DNA of 64,000 nucleotides from Ectobius pallidus (Eukaryota > Arthropoda > Insecta > Blattodea > Ectobiidae), in the NCBI GenBank assembly GCA_964059195.1, contig CAXKWD010000005.1, positions 144,919,686-144,983,685 on the forward strand. The letters run 5' to 3'. Every line of letters starts with the position of its first letter. Position 1 is the first letter of the stretch. The notes under the pieces are model-generated. The model had not been told where the DNA came from and made no database searches. It saw only the letters and a program-made list of their open reading frames with translations. Made by a program: the position numbers and the translations under genes. Positions 54,653 to 64,000 of this stretch are shown here, one piece after another.

Positions 54653-57600
54653 TTACACGGTTTTTGTGAGACAGTAGAGTCCTGCAAACTCAACACTATA
54701 ACCAAGCATTTCAGATTACTTGGCAATCAGGATGGGAAAAATAAATAAATTTTTGGCAAGAAAGGAGGTAAACTATTTTGTTGTAATGGTTTCAGAAGAG
54801 TAACTATATCTGTATAAATATGTTTTATGATTTTTAACGATGTTTATAATATTTGAGGGCAATAAACACATTTTTAATTTTTGTAATAACAGTTTTAAGT
54901 GTTAAGCCCTTATTTCCAATAACTCAGTATTTTGAAAACTTGAGGCTCTTTCGGTCCATATTAGGCAGAGTTTGCAGGTCTCTACTGTACTGTATTAGAA
55001 TAACAGGGACTGGCATGTTTACTATTTTCTAATTAATATTCCAATAATTTCTTTGCTTTCCCCCCTTTTTTTTTCCAGACATCTAAGATTTTTTTGTGCT
55101 TTTTTAGGTATTGCTTCAAAATAAAATGATTGCTCTCTTTCTTTCTGCAGTTTCCAGTGCAGATTATCAGTTTCTTCTTACAAATGAATTGAATTAATTA
55201 AGAAATAAGAGTTGAATTACAATTAAGAATGGAAGTAATATTTATGTTTAAACTAATTTGTTTTTTGCACATATGTGGAGGATTGAAATAACTTACTTTT
55301 CTTATTAGACAAGTGTCAAAAGTACCCATCACAATAATTGTTATAGGCCTGCTCTCATTGTTTTAGATTATTTTAATATTAGCAGAATTTTCATGCGAAA
55401 GTATCAATGCTCTCGTTTCTATTTGTCAGCAGCTTATCACTTTCAGCCAGAAGTTTTAGATTTTTGCTTATTATGAGAAAACAGAACAAAAAATGTTTTA
55501 AGAGTTACTTGAAAATTACCTTAGTATTAGCTTAAGACTTTACAAAAGGTTAGATTTAATATTGATAGCATGTGCGGTGGGCCAAAAAAAATCAGAATTT
55601 TTTGTTCATATAATACTGCAGAAAAGTTGCAAATTAGGAAGACAAGATAGGGGACAAAAAGAAGTTTAAATGATTTATATCTTCCCATCGCACGTCTGCC
55701 TTAAAGTTTGTGAAAATTGGCAAAGATTCAAATATTATTTATGATAATTTTCTATATTACCGAACTTGCCATTATCTGGATCTAATAGTTCAAATTGTTA
55801 GTATCAGAATGACCAAAAATAATGTTTAAAAATATATTCAAATTGGTTAATGCCTTTAGGTTGCGCATTGCCTTCAAACTTGATAGAAAATGAAAAAATT
55901 CACTTAAGAAAAGATTATCAGTACATAAAATACAGTATTTACTATATTGTAAGTCAGATTTGACAAGTTCAGTAATACAGAAATTAATTGTAAAAATTTA
56001 AATTTTTGCCAATTTTCCAAACTTGAAGGCAGATGCGCAACCAGAAGACATAATTTGTTAACTGCAGTATTACAATAAATAAACTTTTTTTTTTTATCTT
56101 TTCGGCCCATCTCAAAGTATAGGTGGGGAGTAAAACGTTAACCTGAGAATTATTTGCAAAAGAACATTCAGAATTATCAAATTGATTACATTAATATAAA
56201 TATAATTTTCGTTTAGTGAATTGTAATGAGTATAAGTTAATATAATTTAACTCCTGTAAAGCAGTTGAATTAAATACTGATGTTAGCTAAAATCTTTAAC
56301 TAGTACTAACTGATTAATATTTGCAATAAGCCACTTTCGTTAGTTTGAGAAAGGTGGGCTCTATAGAAGAAATGAACAAGATTTTTGTTTTTTTGGGGGG
56401 GGGGGACATATGGTATTCATTCCATAAAAATATCAGTTAGAAGTTCCAACCTATTGAGTGATATATATAAAAATATGTTCATGGCTATAGAATTGAGCTA
56501 CTGGCCTATTTCTGGGATTATATCATCCAAGTCATTTTATTAATTTTTTAATTCCTGAACCATTCTTCTAGATGAAAATATACTAGCCAGGTGTTGTCAT
56601 GACTACAAGCCAGAAATGGTTACTTATTAAAATAATATGCACAAATGTGTATGTAGCAGATAACGGATTGCGCATTGTGGCACAGTATAATGGGCAAAAA
56701 ATCATCAGATCTGAACTGTAGAGTCGCTTGGAGTTCACTGCCTTTCAGTAGCCAGTTTTGTTGTTAATAATGAACATTTATTGCTGGTCTGTCCATAGAA
56801 TTCATGATGTGTTGAAATAAAGAAATTATCAGTAGTGAATACCATTTTAGCATGCATGGAAAATAGAGAACACATTTAATAATATATTAACAAGTAAAAT
56901 AATGTCACAGCTTAATAAATCTGCATTTTATAACCATTATTTTGACAGAATTTGAGAGCCACTGTTCATAGGCATGTTTGGCATTTTTCATTGAATCGTC
57001 TTTACAGTATTGAATTTTACATAACACCATATTATGGTATCTCTTAAATAGAGAAAGCTGGAAGAAAAGTATAATTAAGAACATAATCTGTGTGTTAATT
57101 TATCCTTTTTACGTAAGGATCAAACATAAACAAATAGGCTGAATATGGAATTCTAATGGTAAGACCCCATTTGACTAATTTAGGGGAGTGTAAAATGTCC
57201 TCACCTATATGAAATTTATTTACTTAAACAATAATTTTGCACATAATTCTCAGATGTAATGATAAAGTACTTGTTTTCTAAATTCACACAAACCCAAATG
57301 TTAGTTTTAACAATACTGTTGTTTTTTTTTTATCACAATAACATTCCATATTTGTGTAAATTCCTGTACTTGGTCTAATATAAGGGAGAACAGACACCTT
57401 CATCCTTGGTGGTGTGTGGGAATAAAACACATTCTCTACCTGACATTTCTTTTTCTATTCATGCTAAAGGTCTTAGAGAATTTCTTATTTAAAAATTCAA
57501 ACAGTTTTTAATTATGTTAATGAAATTTATAATGTGAGTAACACATACAGAATATGCTTGGATGTTTGAGTAACATGCACAGCATGTGCTTGGATGTTTA

Positions 57601-59708
57601 TTCAAGCACAGGCCTGCTGAATATTTCTCATTGGGTGATTACATTCTCAAATTGTCCTTCATTGGTATTGCTGGTACAGTGTAGTATGGTAAAAACTGTA
57701 TAAGAATTCAAGTGTCGATCACAACTAAGGCAGACTTTTGCATGCCAATTCTAGCATGAAGAAAAATAATTTTAAATATAAATCTAATTGAACTAATATA
57801 AAAAGAAATATCTTCATTTTAGTACATTCTGCTTCATTTAGCTAACAAACAAAAAAATACATAAAGCAAAAATGTATTAATTGAATTAAAAGTTAGATGA
57901 ATTGAAAATTTCCAGAGATTCTCTAAAATCAAATTTTGGAGTTTTTTATATTCTTATAATATTATAATATATTATTTCTAATACCACATATTAGCTTGCC
58001 CGTTTTGAGTGCAATGAAGACTTTAAAGTTTAGAATTTGCCTTGCCTCTCATAGGATCAAGTTGTATTTTCAATCGTAAATATTGCAGAATGTGTGTGAA
58101 GTTGGTTTAATCCAAGGATGTGTTTAGTAAATGTGTATAATTTATTGTGTGTGGTCTTTATAATAAAATGTAACAATTTCCAATGTTCTATCAGTGGTTC
58201 TTTGTTATTTAGTGCCCCTTGCCTTCCGATACACACAAGATCCTGAGGCTCCCTTCCCAAGAGTAGAAATTAGGGTCTTGGAATGCCACACATTTTAAGT
58301 GCTAGAATGCTTGTTTAATGTGAGAATGGACATTTTGAAAAAAATAAATAAATAAAGCTAGAATTTGTTTCACAATAGTAAACTGTTTTGCTTGTTCATC
58401 CTGTTAATTTTAAGGACCCTTTGAGCCCAATAACTTCATTTTATTCATCAGTTTTAAAATTTTAGTTTGGGTATTATTGGGTTTATTTGGCTATTAGAGT
58501 TATGTAATGTGCATATTGGGGTTATATCTCAAATAGTTTGTACAAAGCAGATGATGTTACAGACAGGCCATTTTTGATATTTTAGGAATATATTCCTTCA
58601 ATGTTGTAATTTTTGCATTTTTTTGTTTATTTGTTTATTTAATTATCAAAATTATCAGACATTACAAAATCTTTCTTTGAAAGCCCCACATGACGAAAAC
58701 TCATGTTTAGGGGCTACAATTATTAATAAGAGAGAACAGAGATTCACAAATATATACAACTAATTAATCTATGAACTTAGTCAGTTAATTTTTACAAAAG
58801 AATTTTAAAATAGGAACTTCAGTATTGCAAAAATTACAGAACTTCATTTTACAAATAATTTATATTAGAAAGCATAAATAATTGGAAGAAATTAAGATGG
58901 AAAGGCAAAACATTACATATAATATTTGGTTATTAATGTTAGTTTTTTTAAATTTTATTTTATTATTATTATTTTTTTAACTTCACTTTTTTATACATTT
59001 TTTACATTGGTTGACACGTCATATTTTGATTTTGTGGCAATTTTATAAGCATACAAAAAAGTTAATGATTCATTAACTCTATTTCTTATGTTCCATAAGT
59101 CCATTTATATCCCTTTTCCTTAGTATTTTGATCCCATTGTTCCAGATTATCCACATGTGCTCCGAAGAAAAAGGAAATCTACATAATCTGTCCTGACCTG
59201 TGTAGTGATACTTTAATATAGTAGCTGGTATAGGTATGTGTCTTGCATTTTCTGCATGGTAATGGTGATGGAACTTCTGTATTATATAACCTGTTTTAGG
59301 TGGATAATTATTTTAGCTTGGGAAAAATAATAAAGCATGCCATTTAAGTTTTTTCTTTAGTAATCTACATGCAGATGAAAGAAATTTATGTTTCAGCATC
59401 AAAATAATCAAGTTCTGTTGCTTTTTTTGCTCAACTATCTTATTTCCATGTGACACAGGTGACAGAAAATGTGAAGCAGGTTTCACCCTTGAAACCTATG
59501 TAATTTTGTGGTATATTTCTTTCTTACTGAGGAAGGAATTTGATTTATTTGTGCTGCTGTGGATGGAAGAAAAATTTGTGGAAAGTATTAGGAACCCTTT
59601 CTTCTGGCTAACTACATCACTAAGCATTATTTGCAGAAATCATTATAGGCTAATGCTAGTTAATAAACTGAAATCATCAAACTTTGTACCGTAATTATAA
59701 AATCTTAA
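54653..59708. other. AT-rich DNA without genes
   Basis: Five kb of low-complexity-leaning DNA with short ORFs only. Short homopolymers (G run at 56395, T runs) and some direct doubling (GAGTAACA near 57535 and 57568). It may be intergenic DNA downstream of the chitin deacetylase gene. Confidence 0.5.
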
Positions 59709-59712
59709 TATA

Positions 59713-60285
59713 CGAGGGTAACTCAATTAGTGTCGGCACTTTTTTTTTTTTTTTAATTTATTGCACCAACAATACAGAACTTTCAACTACCTCATTTTTC
59801 ATCATAGTCCCCTTGCTTCTCAATGCACTTGATCCATTGTTTTCTTACAAGCTTCCTGATGCCCTCAGAAAAAAAAATAGCAAGCCATGTATGCACTGCT
59901 TCCTTCAGTTCTTGGTCTTGATCGACAGTCACTCTTCGGTTTGTCTGAATCATGAGCATTTGCTCAATGTTAGCATCACTAGTGGATGTGGATGGTCATC
60001 TTCTCCTGTTCTTTCCTTGTCCTTCATATTTGTCCAACCATTTTTTAACTTTTCAATCCATTCATACATGCTTCGCCATGGTAAAACATTTCCCTATATT
60101 GTGTAAAAGTCTTTGGTGGATTTCGGCTCCTAGAACGGATTGCTGCATGCTGTTCTTCTTTGGTGCAAACACTGAGCGGGGCAGCCATGTTTAATGTGCA
60201 ACAGTGCAAAATCCTGGTTCTAGTCATAACATTTTGTAAGATTCTCATATTCGCTTGAGAAATTTGTGTATTGGTTGAGTTTTCA
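59713..60285 (-). mobile_element. Internally deleted mariner element
   Basis: Starts after TA (59711-59712) with CGAGGGTAACTCAATTAGTG and ends before TA (60286-60287) with a decayed inverted copy. On the minus strand it reads MAAPLSVCTKEEQHAAIRS and FTQYREMFYHGEACMNG from 60188 (N-terminal HTH), then ANIEQMLMIQTNRRV and EGIRKLVRKQWIKCIEKQG near 59830 (C-terminal end). The catalytic core is missing. Frame changes show age. Confidence 0.7.
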
Positions 60286-61225
60286 TAAATAAGGGATACC
60301 ATTTGTAGGCCTGTACTGTAACATCTTAGATCACTTGCGTTATCTGGCAACCCTTCTTCAGGACTACTACCTGAATTACTAATAAAAATAGGATGAAATA
60401 CTTAACTGCTAATAGAATGCAAAAGAATCTGCCTTGGATAGTCGTTACCACGTTCATATGGAAAGAGGTGGGAAGAATGGTTATCTAAATATCAAAAGAG
60501 AACAGACATTATTGTTTTTTTTATTTTTTATCACAAGTACAGTATTTAATTTAGGTTTTTTTATATTTTTAGTGTTTCATATTAAATGAAACATATACAA
60601 GACATTGAACTAAATGGTTGTCAATTCTTTTCTGGCACCTCAAACAACTTTCTCTCTGAATATATAAATACATTCATTTATATAAGTCAAGAGAAAGTTG
60701 TTTTTGGTGGCTTAGGGCATTATTATTATCGTTTTGTACTACCAGCGGCAAAAGAAACTTTTGAGCCACTGTTGTTTCTCTCTCTTGATGTTGGAACACA
60801 GTTCAGGAACAAGAATAGAAATATTTCTGGAGAGACTAGACACTGATACATTATCCTGAACAACCTTTGCACCAGAATTATCCAATCCTACTTAAACCAA
60901 ATATCTCACACGTTTTCTCCCTTCAAGCAAGAGTCTAAAGTGCAGTCCTTTTATAACTGATAAATATTTTCACTTCCTACCTGCCAATTTTATTGTGTTC
61001 TACAAGTTCTGGGGCGATCTAAGTTAAAATGGATTTTTAAGGTTCTGAAGTTATATGGATTTTAATTTAAGGTGTTCTGATGACAATTTCTCATTCACAC
61101 TGCTCAGAAACTCCTCTGTCAGCCACACAGTCCATCTAAAGAGATCAACTTTTTTTCTTGTATCATAATACAGTTTTTAGTGTCAATCTCGTTTTTAAAA
61201 ATATTTCAAGTCTACAAATTTGTTT
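60286..61225 (-). other. Chitin deacetylase 3' UTR and flank
   Basis: Downstream of the stop codon at 61226. On the minus strand an AATAAA lies at about 60993, a possible polyadenylation signal that would give a UTR of about 230 bp. No other gene. Confidence 0.45.
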
Positions 61226-61459
61226 CTATTTTTTGGCTGAGAAGCCATCGCCGGTGGGATCCAGGATCCAGGGGTAGTTATTGGGGCATTCCATACAGGT
61301 GAAGAGACGAAGTGTTTCTCCAGGGAGCTCGCGAGTTGTCAGGGGGCAAGCATTCGGTAGAGAACAGTAGGGTTGGCCCTTGACGTCACACTTTTCTTTC
61401 CATTCCTGGAAGTCTCTAAGTGATGACAGTTCAGTTGGGTTCTGCATCCATTGGATTAC
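61226..61459 (-). CDS. Chitin deacetylase, last exon
   Basis: Preceded by a TTTTCATTTCAG acceptor. It encodes 77 residues: VIQWMQNPTELSSLRDFQEW, then a Cys-rich tail (CDVKGQPYCSLPNACPLTT, LFTCMECPNNYPWILDPTGD) ending at a TAA at 61226. It joins in phase 0 with the exon at 62530-63336 (...FVTMLQ|VIQW). The tail is conserved in insect chitin deacetylases and probably forms disulfides outside the cell. Confidence 0.9.
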   Translation of the reverse strand, partial: VIQWMQNPTELSSLRDFQEWKEKCDVKGQPYCSLPNACPLTTRELPGETLRLFTCMECPNNYPWILDPTGDGFSAKK

Positions 61460-62529
61460 CTGAAATGAAAACAAAGTAGTATTGCATTTATTGATATTAT
61501 TTATTTATTTCCTACATTTGTGGAAACCAGCACCTGTTAATTATCAGTTACAAAAGATAAGAATAGATTATATCATGTTGTATGGTAATTATTTGCAAAG
61601 TATTTCATTCTTTTAACATTGTAGGGTTTATGGTCTGCTTTTATCTCCCCTCTGATCCTACATCTCTACCATTGAGCTGTAAAATTGTCATGCCTGGAGT
61701 TAATCCTTAAATGCACGAGGCTCAGTTTCTTGCACATTATACAAGCCCATGCCTGATTACAAAGAAATCAGCACAGTGAATAGGCCCATAGTTTACTTCT
61801 TCAGCAATTTTACTGGACTTCTTTTTTAAATTTCTTTCCAATAATTTTGTTACAAATGGAAGACCAGCTGCTGTTTTCTGAATGTTTTTTAAAATAGATT
61901 GTTAGTTCATGATGATAATACCCTTCATTTTCCCAAAATACAACTGAAGTGTCCAGCACAATAATTTCAATTACGTTATTAAGTCAAAATGGTATAACTC
62001 TAGAAGAAGCCCAATTTGTTTGGACAATTCCAGGGTGCGTAGGCAAAGAGAGTTAAGTCCACCATCCTAAAAAAATTGAGATATGTCCATAGAGTTATAG
62101 ATAAAAATGTTCTCTACATTTGTTTTAAGTCCAGTAAGTTGTATTCAAAAACGTTTGTTAGTTATGGATGTGTGCCTCATGTGTTTATCTATCTCTAAAG
62201 ATATGTTGGGCTGGTATAGTGTGTTAAGTCACTCTAATTCTCAGTAACAAGGAAGTGGACTTAACTCTCTTTGCCCGCGCACCCCAGAATTGAGAGAGAA
62301 ATGTCAGAATTTCTAAGTTACTTAAAAAAGTGAGATTGCACTAAGTACCAATCCCAAATTTCGGTTTAATAAACAATGTACTGCTGGAATACTAGGAATG
62401 TGCACTTGGATGCAAAAGTAATCTCTTATAGTAGAATGCAAAGGGCCTATAGATAACGTTTGATATTTGCACTCAACTGAGTCTTTTTACTAGCTTTCTA
62501 TATTTGGATTGAATATAATATTGTCATAC
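61460..62529 (-). other. Chitin deacetylase intron
   Basis: A 1070 bp intron with GTATGA donor (after 62530) and TTTCAG acceptor (before 61459). It holds no repeat that I recognised, except the pair GGACAATTCCAGGGTGCG/CGCGCACCCCAGAATTG (62020 and 62275), a weak inverted match. Confidence 0.7.
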
Positions 62530-63336
62530 CTGGAGCATAGTGACAAAGTAGACATCATTGCGGTCCAACATCTCTTCGATGAACTTGATGAGCTCATCCT
62601 TGAATTCCTTCTTGCTCTTGAGCCAAGATGCATGGAAATGAAGACCAAGAGGGGCACGGTTTGAGTTGAAGTGGCGAGCCCAATTGTGACGCAAAAGTCT
62701 TGCGAATTGATCTCCAGTTTGGATGTTTGAACAGGAGTCTACCATGTGACAACCTGGCAGAGATTCATCGAATGTGGGGTCGTCTCTCCTATCTAATTCA
62801 TTCATAACCATTTCCCAAACTGGATGACTCCTTGATGGACAGTTGTGGGCATTACCGTTGCACTTGTGTGGCATACGGAAGTACAGAGTATATGGCCAGA
62901 TGGGGACACGTCCTAAAGGTGCTGTTATGGAGGCATCATATACAAAGAATTGATCGGCCATCATTTCGAACTGCTTGTTTCCACCGACTCTCAAGTATGG
63001 AGCCCTCATACCAATGATTGAACCGTCAGTGATGTTAGCAAACCTCTCGATAATAAGTCTTGCTCCAGCCATCTCAGCAAGCCAGTCATCATAGCTGCCA
63101 CTGGTCCAGTAAGTAGGGTCATCCTTGTGGGTCAGTGAGAAGACTCCGATCTCATGTCCTCGTCTGTGAAGATCCTGAACTGCTGAATAGTTGGTGTACT
63201 TGTGTGATGCAAAGAATGTTCCTCGGATCTGGCAACCATTAGGGTTTTGTCTCACTCCATTGAAGATTTCTTCATACAAGTCGATGTTGTCTACGTTGAT
63301 AGCACCGTTGAATGTTAGCGTAATCATTTGTGGTAC
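62530..63336 (-). CDS. Chitin deacetylase, catalytic-domain exon
   Basis: A 269-codon exon behind a CCTTCCCTCAG acceptor, the bulk of a carbohydrate esterase family 4 (NodB-like) domain. Such enzymes remove acetyl groups from cuticle or gut chitin outside the cell. Conserved parts: RAPYLRVGG, WPYTLYFRMPHKCNGN, SRSHPVWEMVMNELDRRDDP, DSCSNIQTGDQF and the active-site GLHFHASW. Two core motifs differ from the classic form. Motif 1 is TFNG (exon residues 8-11) in place of TFDD, and motif 2 is FSLTH (66-70) in place of HSxxH, so one Asp and one His metal ligand and the base Asp are lacking. The upstream exons (signal peptide, chitin-binding and LDL-receptor-like domains if present) lie outside the window. 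Best match is a CDA4/CDA5-like group. Confidence 0.93.
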
Positions 63337-64000
63337 CTGAGGGAAGGAAAAATGTACTATTAACCTAAGGGGAAAACTCCTCTGCAGAATTACATTAACA
63401 TCAGTTACACTAGACTGCTGGTTTTTTTTTATATATATTTTTTTAACTCAAGTGGTTATTTTCCCTTATACCTATGCCCTTCCAATTCCTCGGTAAACTA
63501 GCATCTCTTAGCTGTGAAAATTAATCTGTTTTATCAGGTCTTATCCTTTTCTCTGGTACTGATGTATAAATGTGTTGCCTTAAAAACTGTATAAAAGCAG
63601 AGATATAAAATGAATATAGTACTAGCTGGTTACCCGTCCTTTGTAAGGGTGGAAAAGTATTTTGCAAGGCTTTCAGACTTATCGGAGAAACATCACGAGG
63701 AAGTAAATGTAGGCAAATCCGTACTAGTTTTTTTTATTTTTCTTATTAATTGATTAATGAAATTGACTTTCTGGAGTTTAAGAATTACACCTCTCTGCAT
63801 CTAACTCCATGCAAACCAGTTTATTTGTGCAGTATTATTTCAATATTTGAGCTGACAAATCACCACATTGCTCTTAATGAATATTTCTTGATATTTATTT
63901 TGATACGATAGTCTTGTAAAATGTTGTAACCAAGGAGGCTTATGTATTTCTATTGGTTTTGCCAGTAACTTATGAAATATTGATGCTCATCTGTTTATAT
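63337..64000 (-). other. Chitin deacetylase upstream intron
   Basis: Intron sequence upstream of the catalytic exon, running off the window. It is AT-rich. TACCCGTCCTTTGTAAGGGT near 63631 is a word often found in short dispersed insect repeats. Confidence 0.6.

Noticed and set aside
1..64000. CRISPR arrays, bacterial operons, riboswitches
   Set aside because: Repeats seen are transposon or zinc-finger derived, introns are present and gene structure is eukaryotic. Such systems are not expected and none was seen.

Overview
The window is arthropod nuclear DNA, most likely from an insect with a large, repeat-rich genome. The only gene that looks like a conserved host gene is the 3' half of a chitin deacetylase on the minus strand: two exons at 61226-61459 and 62530-63336 with consensus splice sites. 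The gene runs off the right edge. Chitin deacetylases of this multi-exon form are typical of insects. The word TAGGCCTA and its fragments recur across the intergenic DNA. No rRNA, tRNA or CRISPR array was seen.

The first 54 kb is a transposon graveyard with nested insertions, read almost entirely on the minus strand. In order: a spliced MADF-domain gene of PIF/Harbinger type (0.4-1.3 kb); a decayed Ty3/Gypsy element (2.6-5.1 kb); a well preserved two-ORF LINE of the Jockey/CR1 group (5.5-9.5 kb); a LINE ORF1 remnant (10.8-11.4 kb); a 4.7 kb DNA transposon with ~520 bp inverted repeats, interrupted by a 1.54 kb solo LTR (12.3-17.0 kb); a piggyBac-like 5' fragment (17.2-18.0 kb); a small mariner-like element (18.1-18.8 kb); a Tc1-like DDE remnant (19.1-19.6 kb).

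From 19.6 to 24.2 kb two degenerate zinc-finger repeat arrays sit beside Harbinger fragments and three ORFs read as endogenous viral elements, best compared with the nucleoprotein region of chuvirus-like negative-strand RNA viruses. Harbinger pieces follow: HARBI1-like and a three-exon Myb/SANT-like gene (25.9-27.2 kb). A second Gypsy element lies on the plus strand (28.4-32.5 kb). Next come an unrecognised repeated coding segment (32.7-35.0 kb) with a short mariner-like element inside its span, a Mutator-like fragment, a Tigger/pogo transposase split by a retroviral-type gag fragment, and a Tc1-like transposase.

A two-gene Harbinger unit (HARBI1-like nuclease plus Myb-like partner) spans 40.3-44.8 kb and carries a tandemly duplicated exon and a captured mariner scrap. 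Then follow another Tc1-like transposase (45.2-46.4 kb), exons split by a short pogo element with an intact 202-codon ORF (46.5-49.4 kb), a hAT element (50.4-52.7 kb) with a nested mariner end, and a Helitron-like stretch near 53.3 kb. From 54 kb on the DNA is AT-rich and quiet, with one hairpin insertion flanked by 14 bp direct repeats and one deleted mariner, until the chitin deacetylase exons.

All calls come from reading the sequence. No database search was run.
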